The notes beneath the pieces are model-generated. The model did no database searches. It worked only from the letters and a program-made list of their open reading frames with translations, and had not been told where the DNA came from. Below, one piece after another: positions 16,142-26,453 of a DNA stretch of 64,000 bases. Source of the stretch: Lachnospiraceae bacterium UBA7093. Lineage in GTDB: Bacteria; Bacillota; Clostridia; Lachnospirales; Lachnospiraceae. The stretch's first letter is position 1. The number at the start of each line of letters is the position of its first letter. The stretch is from the NCBI GenBank assembly GCA_002492465.1, contig DKYT01000004.1, positions 66,719 to 130,718 on the forward strand, written 5' to 3'. A program made the position numbers and the translations under genes.

Positions 16142-16960
16142 ATGGAACATATGATACCGATTGTCAATACCGATCAGGAAGGAATTTTAAAAAATATCAC
16201 CTGCTTCGCATTGGATATGGACGGAACGATCTATTTAGGAGAACAGTGGATTGACGGTGCAAGAGAGTTTTTAAGGGCAGTGGAAAACGCCGGGAAAAAG
16301 TATGTTTTTCTCACCAATAATTCCTCTAAAAATCCCCGCGCCTATGTGGAAAAGCTGGGCAGAATGGGGCTGGAAACAGGGGAAAAGCAGATCGTAACCT
16401 CGGGGCAGGCAACTATTGCTTATTTGAAAAGAAATTTCCCGGGAAAAAGAGTCTATCTTTTGGGAAACGAGCTGTTGAAGGAGGAATTTGAGGAAGAAGG
16501 AATCCTTCTGGACGAAAGCGCGCCGGAGGTGGTGACGGTGGGGTTTGACACTTCCCTTACTTACGATAAAATGTGCAGAGTCTGCGACCTGGTGCGGGAA
16601 GGGCTGCCCTATATCTCCACCCATCCGGATTATAACTGCCCCACGGAAAAAGGGTTTATACCGGATGCAGGTGCGATCCATGCCTTCATACACGCTTCCG
16701 CCTTCCGTTATCCCGATCATATTATCGGGAAGCCCAACGGAGATATTATGGATTACCTGGCGGAGCGGGAGAGGGTATCCAAAGAAGAAACGGCAATGGT
16801 AGGAGACCGGATTTATACGGATGTTGCGGCAGGCGTCAATAACGGGTATACGGGTATTCTGGTACTCAGCGGAGAAACGAAAGAGGAGGATGTGAAAGTT
16901 TCAGAGATAATCCCCCACTTCATTTTCTCATCCGTAAAAGAAATGATTCCCTTCCTTTAA
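16142..16960 (+). CDS. HAD family IIA hydrolase (NagD-like phosphatase)
   Basis: This 272-aa protein has HAD motif I FALDMDGTIYLG, motif II in FLTNNSSKNPR, and motifs III/IV in IIGKPNGDIMDYLAERE and MVGDRIYTDVAAGVNNGYTG. The C2A-type cap between motifs II and III marks subfamily IIA (NagD, p-nitrophenylphosphatase). Such enzymes dephosphorylate nucleotides or phosphosugars. The start could be 16142 or the in-frame ATG at 16151; the first is kept. It is the last gene of the pepP-HAD pair. Confidence 0.88.
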   Translation: MEHMIPIVNTDQEGILKNITCFALDMDGTIYLGEQWIDGAREFLRAVENAGKKYVFLTNNSSKNPRAYVEKLGRMGLETGEKQIVTSGQATIAYLKRNFPGKRVYLLGNELLKEEFEEEGILLDESAPEVVTVGFDTSLTYDKMCRVCDLVREGLPYISTHPDYNCPTEKGFIPDAGAIHAFIHASAFRYPDHIIGKPNGDIMDYLAERERVSKEETAMVGDRIYTDVAAGVNNGYTGILVLSGETKEEDVKVSEIIPHFIFSSVKEMIPFL

Positions 16961-17007
16961 ATTGGATAAATATTAAATTATAATTTAATATATTGCAAAG
17001 GAGAAAG

Positions 17008-20000
17008 ATGAGTTTACAGTTTTATTTCGGCGGTTCAGGCGCCGGGAAAAGCAGGCAGCTTCATGAAAAAATTGTAAAGTGGGCGGGTGAAGAGCCGGAG
17101 CGGAATTTTTTGTTTTTGGTGCCGGATCAGTTTACCATGCAGACCCAGGTGGATCTGGTGAAAGCAAGCAGCTGCGGCGGCATTATGAATATCGATGTGC
17201 TCAGCTTCGGACGTTTGACCCACCGGGTGTTCGAGGAGACGGGCTTTGGCAAAAAGCCGGTGCTGGACGATACGGGGAAAAGTCTGGTACTGCGCAAGGT
17301 AGCGGCGTCTCTCAAGGAAGAAATGCCCGTGATCGGAAAGAACCTGAACAAGATCGGCTATATTCATGAGGTCAAGTCTGCGGTATCAGAGTTTATGCAG
17401 TATGGTATCAGCGCCGGACAGGTGGGAGAGCTTGCCGAGTTTGCAAAGGACAGGAAGGCGCTTTGCTGCAAACTGAAGGATCTCCAGTTGATTTATCAGG
17501 GGTTTACAGATTATACCAGGGAGCTTTTCGTGACAACGGAAGAAACCCTGGCACTTTTGACGAAAGCGGTGGGAAAATCAGAGATTGTCAGAGACAGCGT
17601 GATGATCTTTGACGGATTTACCGGATTTACGCCAATTCAATACCGGCTGATACAAGAACTTTTAAAATTGACTAAACAAGTCATTGTTTCTCTGACCATA
17701 GATGCCGACGAGGATCCCTTTCAGATCCGGGGGGAGCAGGAACTGTTTTATCTGAGTAAAAAGACGGCAGTGGATTTAAGTCGTCTTGCTAGGGAGGCGG
17801 AGGTTTCAAGAACGGATGATATTTATATTAAAAATACCCCTTTGCCAAGATTTCAGGGGAATGAAGAGCTGGCGCATTTGGAAAGGCAGCTTTTTCGTTA
17901 TCCTCTTAAACCTTATGGGAGGGAACCACAGGGCAGCATCAGGCTGAGGGAGGCGTTAAATCCTGCCGATGAAGTGCGTCAGGTGTGCATTCAGATCAAG
18001 AGGCTTGTGCTTGAGGAGGGATATGCTTACCGGGATATTGCCGTGGTGACAGGGGATTTGGAGGCCTATGGAGGGTATTTCGAGCGGGAAGGGCTTGTGT
18101 ATGACATTCCCGTTTTCCTGGATCGCACCAGAGGATTGCTGCTGAATCCCTTTATTGAATATATCAGGAGCGCCCTTAAGACGGTTCTCTCCGATTTCTC
18201 CTATGATTCTGTTTTTCATTTTTTGCGCTGCGGGCTTACGGATTTTACCCCGGAGGAAATCGATCGTCTGGAAAATTATGTCCTTGCCCGGGGAATCAAG
18301 GGAAAGAAAAAATGGAGTCAGGCATTTGTGCGGAAGCCGAAGGAAAAAGAAGGGCTTAAGGAGGAACAGGAGAAAGAGCAGCTTGCCCTGCTGGAGCAGT
18401 TGAACGGTATCAGAGAACGACTGATGGAACAGATGACGCCGCTGCTTCAAAAGAAGGAGACGGCAGGGGAAATGGTGCGGGTGCTCTATGATTTTATTGT
18501 AAGCGGCAGGATACAGGAAAAGCTTGCCGGGTATGAACAGTATTTCAGAGAGAACGGGGAACCTGAGCGCGCCCGGGAGTATGCCCAGATTTACCGGCTG
18601 GTGATGGAGCTTTTGGAGCAGATCATAGGGCTGCTGGAGGAAGAGCCTATGAGTCTTAGGGAATTCTCGGACATTTTGGACGCCGGTTTTGGAGAAATCC
18701 AGGTGGGCATTATTCCCGGAAGCGTGGACAGAATTCTGGTGGGCGATATGGAAAGAAGCCGCCTGAAGCAGGTTAAGGTTCTGTTCTTTTTAGGAGTTAA
18801 CGACGGAAATATTCCCAGGAGCGGGGCAAAGGGAGGTATTCTTTCCGATCTGGACAGAGTGTTTTTACAACAGTCGGCGTTTGAGCTTGCGCCCACGCCA
18901 AGACAGCAGATGTATATTCAGAGACTGTATCTTTATATGAATATGACAAAGCCTTCCCATAGGCTTTATCTGTCCTTTTCCCGTATCAGCAGCCAGGGGA
19001 AAAGCATTCGTCCGTCCTATCTGATGGATATGATGACAAAGCTTTTTCCTCAGATAAAGATAGAAAAACCGGATGTTATTTATTCTCCCTTGGAGGAATG
19101 TATAGGCAAAAGGGACACCCTTACGCTTCTTTCCCGGGAACTGCGGGCGTACGCGGCGGGAAGAGAAGGACGCTTGTCCGGAAAAGAGCTGCAGGCATTG
19201 TACCGCCTTTACAGCGAGGATGAAGCCTATAAGGCTTACATCAGAAAGCTGGAGGAGGCGGCGTTTATCCGGTATGAAAATAAGCCTCTGGCGAAGGCTG
19301 TGGCAACGGCATTGTACGGCACCATGCTGGAAAACAGCGTAAGCCGTCTGGAACGGTATGCGGAATGCGCTTATGCACATTTCCTGCAATATGGTCTTTT
19401 GTTGAAGGAGCGGGAGGAATTCAGCTTTGAGCAGACGGATCTGGGAAATATTTTCCATGAAGTGCTTGAGGCGTTTGCAGGAAAACTTGCAGAAAATAAT
19501 CTGACCTGGTTTGATTTCTCTCAGGAGGAAGGAGAGCGGCTTTTACGGGAAGCTTTGGAAAGCTGCGCCATGAATTACGGGGAGACGGTGCTGTACAGCA
19601 GCGCCCGGTATGAGTACATGGTGGAGCGGATGTACCGGATCTTAAAGCGAACCGTTAAGACCCTTCAGGCACAGCTGCAGGCGGGGGAGTTTGTGCCCTC
19701 TTCCTTTGAAATGTCCTTTTCAAGAGTGGAATCCCTGGAGGCGGTGAATATTCATCTTTCTGAAGGGGAAAAGATGAGGCTGCGGGGAAGAATCGACAGA
19801 ATTGACACCTGCCAGGATGAAGAGCACGTTTACGTGAAGGTGATAGATTATAAGTCGGGAAACAAGAAATTTGATCTTGCCGCCCTCTACTATGGGCTTC
19901 AGCTTCAGCTTGTGGTGTACATGAACGTTGCCGCGGAGGTTGAGAGAAAGAAGCATCCGGATAAGGAGATTGTGCCTGCGGCGCTTCTATACTACCATGT

Positions 20001-20493
20001 GAGCGATCCCCTGGTAAAGGCGGAGGGCGAGATTACCCCGGAAAAGATCGATGAGGAAATGAGCAAGGCGCTGCGTACCAACGGAATCGTCAGGGAGGAT
20101 GAACAGGTAATACGCCTGTTGGACAAAAATTTTACTGACAAATCGGCGGTGGCGCCTATAGAGAGGAAAAAAGACGGCTCTTTCTCCACCCGTTCCGGTA
20201 CGGTGAGGGGGGAAGAATATGAGGTCATTTCCCAGTTTGTCAGTCATAAGATCAGGCAGTTTGGAAAGGGCATTCTTGCAGGGAACATAAGCGTTAACCC
20301 CTGCAGGCAGGGGGAGCGGGAGGCATGTATGTACTGCGCTTACAAGGATGTCTGCGACTTTGAGGAAAAGGTGCCCGGCTATCAAACCAGGGAACTGCCT
20401 TCGCTGCCAAGGGAAGAGCTTCTTGAGAGAATGAAAGAAGAAATGCACAGGGAAGAGGAGAATCCGGATTATGGCAATGCACTTTACACCTGA
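17008..20493 (+). CDS. addB: Helicase-exonuclease AddAB, subunit AddB
   Basis: This 1161-aa protein starts MSLQFYFGGSGAGKSRQLHE, with the AddB-type Walker A motif. The C-terminal RecB-like nuclease contains KVIDYKSGNKKFDLAALYYG and the Gln-rich LQLQLVVYM. Cysteines for the Fe-S staple are visible: one in RYAECAYAHFLQYG and three in NPCRQGEREACMYCAYKDVC. With AddA it processes double-strand breaks to 3' tails for RecA loading, replacing RecBCD. ATG 17008 follows AAAGGAGAAAG. addA overlaps the end by 23 bp. Confidence 0.95.
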   Translation: MSLQFYFGGSGAGKSRQLHEKIVKWAGEEPERNFLFLVPDQFTMQTQVDLVKASSCGGIMNIDVLSFGRLTHRVFEETGFGKKPVLDDTGKSLVLRKVAASLKEEMPVIGKNLNKIGYIHEVKSAVSEFMQYGISAGQVGELAEFAKDRKALCCKLKDLQLIYQGFTDYTRELFVTTEETLALLTKAVGKSEIVRDSVMIFDGFTGFTPIQYRLIQELLKLTKQVIVSLTIDADEDPFQIRGEQELFYLSKKTAVDLSRLAREAEVSRTDDIYIKNTPLPRFQGNEELAHLERQLFRYPLKPYGREPQGSIRLREALNPADEVRQVCIQIKRLVLEEGYAYRDIAVVTGDLEAYGGYFEREGLVYDIPVFLDRTRGLLLNPFIEYIRSALKTVLSDFSYDSVFHFLRCGLTDFTPEEIDRLENYVLARGIKGKKKWSQAFVRKPKEKEGLKEEQEKEQLALLEQLNGIRERLMEQMTPLLQKKETAGEMVRVLYDFIVSGRIQEKLAGYEQYFRENGEPERAREYAQIYRLVMELLEQIIGLLEEEPMSLREFSDILDAGFGEIQVGIIPGSVDRILVGDMERSRLKQVKVLFFLGVNDGNIPRSGAKGGILSDLDRVFLQQSAFELAPTPRQQMYIQRLYLYMNMTKPSHRLYLSFSRISSQGKSIRPSYLMDMMTKLFPQIKIEKPDVIYSPLEECIGKRDTLTLLSRELRAYAAGREGRLSGKELQALYRLYSEDEAYKAYIRKLEEAAFIRYENKPLAKAVATALYGTMLENSVSRLERYAECAYAHFLQYGLLLKEREEFSFEQTDLGNIFHEVLEAFAGKLAENNLTWFDFSQEEGERLLREALESCAMNYGETVLYSSARYEYMVERMYRILKRTVKTLQAQLQAGEFVPSSFEMSFSRVESLEAVNIHLSEGEKMRLRGRIDRIDTCQDEEHVYVKVIDYKSGNKKFDLAALYYGLQLQLVVYMNVAAEVERKKHPDKEIVPAALLYYHVSDPLVKAEGEITPEKIDEEMSKALRTNGIVREDEQVIRLLDKNFTDKSAVAPIERKKDGSFSTRSGTVRGEEYEVISQFVSHKIRQFGKGILAGNISVNPCRQGEREACMYCAYKDVCDFEEKVPGYQTRELPSLPREELLERMKEEMHREEENPDYGNALYT

Positions 20494-23400
20494 ACAGCAG
20501 AAAGTAATTGAATTGCGGGACAGAAATATCCTGGTTTCGGCGGCGGCAGGCTCCGGCAAAACGGCGGTGCTGGTGGAACGCATTATCCGCATGATCACCG
20601 ATCCGGAGCGCCCCGTAGACGTGGACCGTCTTTTAGTAGTGACCTTTACCAATGCCGCCGCCGCTGAAATGCGGGAACGGATTGCCCTTGCCATCAGCAG
20701 AAGGCTGGAGGAAGAGCCGGAGAACTTGCATCTCCAAAAGCAGGCGTCCCTGCTGCATAATGCCCAGATCACAACCATCGACAGCTTTTGCCTTTTTGTG
20801 ATCCGGAATAATTTCAATGATATTGGGCTTGATCCTGGATTTCGGGTTGCCGATGAGGGGGAGCTGCGTCTTCTGAAACAGGATGTAATGACGGAGCTGC
20901 TGGAAGAAAAATACCAGGAAAAGGATCCCGGGTTTACGGACTGTGTGGAATACTTTACAGGGGGAAGCAACGACCGGCTTTTGGAGGAATACATTGGAAA
21001 GCTTTACGATTTTTCCATGAGTTATCCCTGGTCCGAGGAATGGCTGGTTCAATGTATGTCAGATTATAAAATATCTGGCGTTATCGAACTTGAGGAATCA
21101 GAATGGTGCCGTTACCTTGTGGATTATATACGCAGAAGCGTAGGGGAATGTGCGGACCGGATGAAACAGGCGTTGGACATGGCACAGAGACCGGACGGTC
21201 CTTATATGTATGGAGAGGTTCTGGAGCGGGAACTGGAAATGCTTGAGGAACTGGAGGGGCATAACAGCATTCAGGAATTCTATGAAGCCTTTGAGAAGGT
21301 TTCTTTTGGAAGGCTGCCGGGGAAAAAGGACGATTCTGTCAATCCGGTCTGCAAAGAAAGGGTGCAGGACCTGCGAAAGGGAATCAAAAAGCTGTTAGAG
21401 GAGATAAAAACCGCCTATCTTTGCCTTTCGCCCCAGCAGGCGGCGGAAAGAATGGAAAAGGCGGCGCCCCAGGTGGAGACCCTTCTCTCACTGGTGCTGT
21501 TATATAAGAAAAAGCTGGACGAAAGAAAACGCCGGGATAATATGATCGACTTTCATGACATGGAGCATTTTGCGTTGAATATTTTGCTTCAACGGGATGA
21601 AGAGGGGGAGCTGCTTCCTTCCCAGGCGGCGCTGGCGTATCGGGCTTATTTTGCCGAGATCCTCATAGACGAATATCAGGACAGCAACCTGGTGCAGGAA
21701 CTGCTGTTAAAGAGCATTTCCGGTGAAGACGAGGGAAAGTTTAACCGCTTTATGGTAGGGGATGTAAAGCAGAGCATTTACAAATTCCGTCTTGCCCGTC
21801 CGGAACTTTTTATGGAAAAATACAACTGTTATTCGAAGCAGGATGGATTCTGCCAGCGAATCGACCTGCATAAAAATTTCCGAAGCCGCAGGCAGGTGTT
21901 GGAGAGCGTCAATGCTCTGTTCGCCCGGATTATGGGGCAAAGCCTGGGGGGCGTGGAATATGATGAGGAAGCCGCTCTTTATCCCGGCGCATCTTATCCG
22001 GAGGAGAAGGGGGAAGGAGTGTTTGACACAGAATACTTGCTGATTGGCAGAGAGGAAGGCTCCTCCTTGTCGCCTAAGGAGCAGGAAGGAGCGGCGATCG
22101 CCGGGCGTATCCGGGAATTGTATGGGAATTTTCAGGTGACAGACCCGGAGAGCGGAAAACTGCGCCCTGTCAGATACAGCGACATGGTGATTCTTTTGCG
22201 GACAACCGCAGGCTGGGCGGAAGCGTTTCAAAGGGTTTTGGAGAAGGAAGGAATTCCCACCTATATGTCCAAGCGCACGGGATATTTCCAGGCAGTGGAG
22301 GTGAAGGCATTGATGCAGTATTTGAAGGTGATCGATAATCCCCTTCAGGATATTCCTTTTTACGGCACCATGAAATCCTTTTTCGGGGGTTTTTCCCAGG
22401 AAGAAATCAGCGAGATCCGGGCGAAGGATACAGGCGCTTTTCTCTACGATCTTCTGGTCTCCTACGAAGGTCCTTTGACGGAAAAGGTGCAGGGCTTTTT
22501 AGGGAGGCTTTCACGCTACCGACAGAAAACCGCTTACACGCCGATCCACAAGTTGATACAGGAAATCTTAAGCGATACGGGGTATCTGGATTATGTGACG
22601 GCATACCCCGGAGGAGAGCAGAGGCGCGCTAATGTGGAGATGCTGCTGACCAGAGCTGCGGTATTTGAGAATACCAGCTACTACGGGCTGTTCCATTTTC
22701 TCCGTTATGTGGAGCAGCTGGAAAAATATGAAGTGGATTATGGGGAAGCGGATGTGCTGGATGAAAATGCGGACGTGGTGCGCATTATGAGCATCCACAA
22801 AAGCAAGGGACTTGAATTTCCCGTGTGCTTTGTGGCGGGGCTTGCCAAAAGATTTAATATGCAGGATCTCAGCGGCAGGCTGATTGCCGATGTGGATATG
22901 GGAATCGGAGTGGACTACATAGACAGTGATTTGCGTCTGCAAAGCCGTACCCTGAAAAAGAACGCGGTTGCCCTGAAACTGAAAATAGACGCATTAGGGG
23001 AAGAACTGCGGGTACTTTATGTGGCGATGACCAGAGCAAAGGAAAAGCTGATCCTGACGGCGCTGCCCTCAGATTTGGACAAGTGCAGGGAGAAGCTGGA
23101 GCTGCGAAAGGAATTGGGGGAACAGGAGGGAAGGGGAAAGGTTTCTTTTTCAACCCTTGCAGGAGCAAGCTGTTATCTGGATTTTATACTCCCCTGTCTT
23201 GACTTGGAACAGGCGGTGTTTGTTACCCCTGAGGATCGGATGTTTCAGGATGTGGAGGAAGCCGTAGGGGAGATGGCGCGTAAAAGAAAGCTTCTTTATG
23301 AGCCGGAAGATGTAGAAGAAATTGACCGGAACGTGATGACCCAAATGTCAGACCGTTTTTTACGTACTTATCCTTACCAGTATTTGTCAGATCTTTTTAT

Positions 23401-24121
23401 AAAGACAACAGTGTCAGAGCTGAAAAAGAAAGCAATTCATGATTTACCGCTTCAGTCAATTGGGGAGGAAGGAGGAATGGCGGTTTCAAAGCAGCAATCT
23501 GACCAGGCGTTTACCAGGCAGCTGTTCGAGGAGCCGGAGGTGGTTCCGTACATTCCCTCTTTTATCAGGGAAGGCGAGGAAGTGTCGGGGACGGATCGGG
23601 GAAGCGCTTACCATAAGGCGATGGAACTGCTGGATATGGGAAGGGTGCTTGCATGTGCCGGCATAGAGGCGCGGATCAGGGAAATCAACGATCAGCTGGA
23701 TCTTCTGGAAAGGGAGGAGCGTTTGGAATGCCGGTGGCGGAAAAGCATTTCCGCATCCAAGCTGGAAAGGTTTTTTGAGACCGGGCTTGCAATGCGTATG
23801 GCGGGGGCGGCGGCAAAAGGAAAGCTTTGGAAGGAGCAGCCCTTTGTGCTGGGGCTTTCTGCAAGCAGGCTGGGAGAGCAGTTTCCGGAAGAAGAGCAGG
23901 TACTAATCCAGGGAATTATTGACGTTTTCTTTGAGGAAGATGGAAAAATTGTGGTAGCAGATTACAAAACGGATGTTATAAAATCCCCCCAGGAGCTGAC
24001 GGCAAGATATCAGGTACAGCTTGACTATTACGCGGAGGCACTTGCCCGGCTTACCGGTAAAAAAGTGACGGAGAAAATCATCTATTCGTTTGCCCTTGGA
24101 GAGGAGATTATGTTATACTGA
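20471..24121 (+). CDS. addA: Helicase-exonuclease AddAB, subunit AddA
   Basis: This 1216-aa UvrD-like helicase-nuclease has Walker A in LVSAAAGSGKTAVLVERII, Walker B in FAEILIDEYQDSN, later helicase motifs VRIMSIHKSKGLEFPVCFV and LRVLYVAMTRAKEKLILTA, and a C-terminal nuclease with KIVVADYKTDVI. It is the motor and 3'-5' nuclease of AddAB. An in-frame ATG two codons downstream (20477) is an alternative start. The 23-bp overlap with addB implies coupled translation. Identification is firm. Confidence 0.95.
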   Translation: MAMHFTPEQQKVIELRDRNILVSAAAGSGKTAVLVERIIRMITDPERPVDVDRLLVVTFTNAAAAEMRERIALAISRRLEEEPENLHLQKQASLLHNAQITTIDSFCLFVIRNNFNDIGLDPGFRVADEGELRLLKQDVMTELLEEKYQEKDPGFTDCVEYFTGGSNDRLLEEYIGKLYDFSMSYPWSEEWLVQCMSDYKISGVIELEESEWCRYLVDYIRRSVGECADRMKQALDMAQRPDGPYMYGEVLERELEMLEELEGHNSIQEFYEAFEKVSFGRLPGKKDDSVNPVCKERVQDLRKGIKKLLEEIKTAYLCLSPQQAAERMEKAAPQVETLLSLVLLYKKKLDERKRRDNMIDFHDMEHFALNILLQRDEEGELLPSQAALAYRAYFAEILIDEYQDSNLVQELLLKSISGEDEGKFNRFMVGDVKQSIYKFRLARPELFMEKYNCYSKQDGFCQRIDLHKNFRSRRQVLESVNALFARIMGQSLGGVEYDEEAALYPGASYPEEKGEGVFDTEYLLIGREEGSSLSPKEQEGAAIAGRIRELYGNFQVTDPESGKLRPVRYSDMVILLRTTAGWAEAFQRVLEKEGIPTYMSKRTGYFQAVEVKALMQYLKVIDNPLQDIPFYGTMKSFFGGFSQEEISEIRAKDTGAFLYDLLVSYEGPLTEKVQGFLGRLSRYRQKTAYTPIHKLIQEILSDTGYLDYVTAYPGGEQRRANVEMLLTRAAVFENTSYYGLFHFLRYVEQLEKYEVDYGEADVLDENADVVRIMSIHKSKGLEFPVCFVAGLAKRFNMQDLSGRLIADVDMGIGVDYIDSDLRLQSRTLKKNAVALKLKIDALGEELRVLYVAMTRAKEKLILTALPSDLDKCREKLELRKELGEQEGRGKVSFSTLAGASCYLDFILPCLDLEQAVFVTPEDRMFQDVEEAVGEMARKRKLLYEPEDVEEIDRNVMTQMSDRFLRTYPYQYLSDLFIKTTVSELKKKAIHDLPLQSIGEEGGMAVSKQQSDQAFTRQLFEEPEVVPYIPSFIREGEEVSGTDRGSAYHKAMELLDMGRVLACAGIEARIREINDQLDLLEREERLECRWRKSISASKLERFFETGLAMRMAGAAAKGKLWKEQPFVLGLSASRLGEQFPEEEQVLIQGIIDVFFEEDGKIVVADYKTDVIKSPQELTARYQVQLDYYAEALARLTGKKVTEKIIYSFALGEEIMLY

Positions 24122-24167
24122 TAAATGGTAATGAAATAAAACAAACCAAATGAGGAGGATTTAAAAG

Positions 24168-24722
24168 ATGAAGTTCAAATTTGGAATCAAAGAAGTTGTT
24201 GCCATTGGCGTAGGAACGGCATTGTTTGTGGCGTTGACGGAGATCCAGATCCCCACCCCTATTCCCAATACTTATCTTCAGCCCCGTATGGCGATTATGG
24301 CATTTCTTGCCGCTGTGTTCGGTCCTTTGGTGGGAGGCGTGGTAGGTATTTTAGGGCATGCGCTGGGAGACGCAATGTTTTACGGCAGCGTATGGTGGAG
24401 CTGGGTTATTCCCGAGGGGATTATCGGCGTTGCCATCGGTCTTTGCGCTTCAAAGTTTGCCATCAAGGAGGGAGAGTTTAAAAACGTTAAAGCGATCGTT
24501 CTGTTTAATGTGGTACAGATCCTTGCCAATATTGTTGCATGGGCGCTTGCAGCTCCCTGCCTGGATATTCTGATCTATGCGGAGCCTGCAAACAAGGTTT
24601 TCCTGCAGGGTGCAATGGCAATTTTAGGAAACGTTCTGATCATTGGTATTTTAGGAACTCTTCTGTGCGTAGGATATTCGGCAGTGGGAGCAAAATCGTC
24701 CAGCCTTAATAAAGAGGAGTAA
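24168..24722 (+). CDS. ECF transporter S component (UPF0397-like)
   Basis: This 184-aa membrane protein has five to six helices and the S-component features: QIPTPIPNTYLQPRMAIMAF, FGPLVGGVVGILGHALGDAM and YGSVWWSWVIPEGIIGVAIG. This pattern matches the UPF0397 group of energy-coupling-factor substrate-binding proteins. The substrate is not certain (a vitamin or similar small molecule). It is followed within 4-5 bp by the ATPase and permease genes of the same transporter. The ribosome site is GAGGAGGATTTAAAAG. Confidence 0.88.
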   Translation: MKFKFGIKEVVAIGVGTALFVALTEIQIPTPIPNTYLQPRMAIMAFLAAVFGPLVGGVVGILGHALGDAMFYGSVWWSWVIPEGIIGVAIGLCASKFAIKEGEFKNVKAIVLFNVVQILANIVAWALAAPCLDILIYAEPANKVFLQGAMAILGNVLIIGILGTLLCVGYSAVGAKSSSLNKEE

Positions 24723-24725
24723 TGA

Positions 24726-26453
24726 ATGTCGCCGATTATCGAGTTTAAAGATTTTTCGTTTAAATATCGGGCGCAGGCGGAACCGACTCTCCGGGATATT
24801 AATCTTTCCATTATGCCCGGAGAGAAGGTGCTGATCGTAGGTCCTTCCGGTTCGGGAAAGTCAACTCTTGCCCATTGTATCAACGGGCTTGTGCCTTTTT
24901 CCTATACGGGAGAGATCAACGGAACCCTTACTGTGAAGGGGAAAAAACCTTCGGAACTGGGGCTTTTTGGGCTGTCTAAGATCGTAGGAACGGTATTGCA
25001 GGATACGGATGGACAGTTTATCGGTTTGACGGTGGCGGAGGATATTGCCTTTGCCCTTGAAAATGATATGACGCCCCAGGAGGAGATGTTTGCCAAGGTA
25101 GATGAAGTGGCGGAAATGGTTGACGTGAAAAGGCTTCTTGACCATGCGCCGGGGGAACTCTCGGGGGGACAGAAGCAGCGGGTATCCATGGCGGGTGTCA
25201 TGGTGGACGATGTGGAAATCCTGCTCTTTGACGAGCCTTTGGCGAACCTGGATCCGGCAACCGGGAAACGTGCCATCCACATGATCGATCAGATCCAGAA
25301 AAAGAAGAAGACCACCATTCTCATCATTGAGCATCGTCTTGAAGATGCCCTGTATCGGGATGTGGACAGGATTGTTGTGGTTGGAAACGGCAGAATTGTG
25401 GCGGATACCACGCCGGATGAGCTGCTTGCCACCAATATTTTAGAGGAACAGGGCATTAGAGAGCCCTTCTATATTGCTGCATTGAAACATGCGGGCTGTA
25501 CCATATCGGCGGAAGATCAGCCTCAGCACATTGAAACCATGCATATAGAGAAATACAGCCAGGCAGTAAAGGACTGGTTTGGGAAAGCGGAGAGGAAGGA
25601 AGGAAAGAAAGGCTCGGAGTCGGCGCTTAAGGTGGAGGATCTGTATTTTTCCTACGAGGAGGGCAAACCCATCCTGCAGCATATCCATTTTGATATTATG
25701 GAAGGAGAGATGGTCAGCATCGTCGGGAAGAACGGGGCTGGGAAATCTACCCTTTCCAACCTGATTTGCGGCTTCTATAAGCCTGTGCGGGGAAGAATCC
25801 TGTTAAACGGGCAGGATATGGCGCCTTTATCCATCAAGGAAAGAGGCGAAAAGATCGGGCTTGTGATGCAGAGTCCCAATCAGATGATTTCCAAGCCCAT
25901 GATCTTTGACGAGGTGGCGCTGGGGCTTAAAGTGAGGGGCGTACCTGAGGAAGAGATCAGGGAGCGGGTGAACAGGACGCTGAAGATCTGCGGTCTTTAT
26001 CCTTTCAGAAACTGGCCTGTATCGGCGCTCAGCTTTGGACAGAAAAAGAGGGTTTCCATTGCGTCGATCCTTGTTATGGATCCCCGGGTGCTGATTTTGG
26101 ACGAGCCTACGGCAGGGCAGGATTACAGGCACTATACGGAGATTATGGAATTCCTGAAAAGGATCAACGAAGAGTTCCATATTACCATCATTATGATTAC
26201 CCACGATATGCATTTGATGTTGGAGTACACAGACAGGGCGATTGTGATTGCAGACGGCCATCTGATCGCGGACGATACCCCTGCTAAGGTGCTGACCAGC
26301 GAAGCAATTGCGGATAAGGCGTATCTGAAGAAAACATCTCTGTATGACCTGGCGGTGAATTGCGGGCTTGAAGATCCTTCGGAATTTGTGGAGCGGTTTA
26401 TTGCCTATGAGCGGAAAAACAGAAGAGAAAAGGAGGATGCCGCCCATGTCTAA
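24726..26453 (+). CDS. ECF transporter fused A-A' ATPase
   Basis: This 575-aa protein contains two ABC ATPase domains. The first (residues 1-280) has Walker A GPSGSGKSTLAHC, signature ELSGGQKQRVSMAG and Walker B LLFDEPLANLDPA. The second (about 295-560) has GKNGAGKSTLSNL, the altered signature LSFGQKKRVSIAS, and LILDEPTAGQD. The fused A1-A2 form energises an ECF transporter in the cytoplasm. It lies between its S and T genes and overlaps ecfT by 8 bp. ThiT downstream, which has no ATPase of its own nearby, may share this module. Confidence 0.93.
   Translation: MSPIIEFKDFSFKYRAQAEPTLRDINLSIMPGEKVLIVGPSGSGKSTLAHCINGLVPFSYTGEINGTLTVKGKKPSELGLFGLSKIVGTVLQDTDGQFIGLTVAEDIAFALENDMTPQEEMFAKVDEVAEMVDVKRLLDHAPGELSGGQKQRVSMAGVMVDDVEILLFDEPLANLDPATGKRAIHMIDQIQKKKKTTILIIEHRLEDALYRDVDRIVVVGNGRIVADTTPDELLATNILEEQGIREPFYIAALKHAGCTISAEDQPQHIETMHIEKYSQAVKDWFGKAERKEGKKGSESALKVEDLYFSYEEGKPILQHIHFDIMEGEMVSIVGKNGAGKSTLSNLICGFYKPVRGRILLNGQDMAPLSIKERGEKIGLVMQSPNQMISKPMIFDEVALGLKVRGVPEEEIRERVNRTLKICGLYPFRNWPVSALSFGQKKRVSIASILVMDPRVLILDEPTAGQDYRHYTEIMEFLKRINEEFHITIIMITHDMHLMLEYTDRAIVIADGHLIADDTPAKVLTSEAIADKAYLKKTSLYDLAVNCGLEDPSEFVERFIAYERKNRREKEDAAHV

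Noticed and set aside
19987..20994. Minus-strand frame of about 335 codons across the addB-addA junction
   Set aside because: Antisense to two firmly identified overlapping genes; the Ser- and Arg-rich composition is typical of shadow frames.
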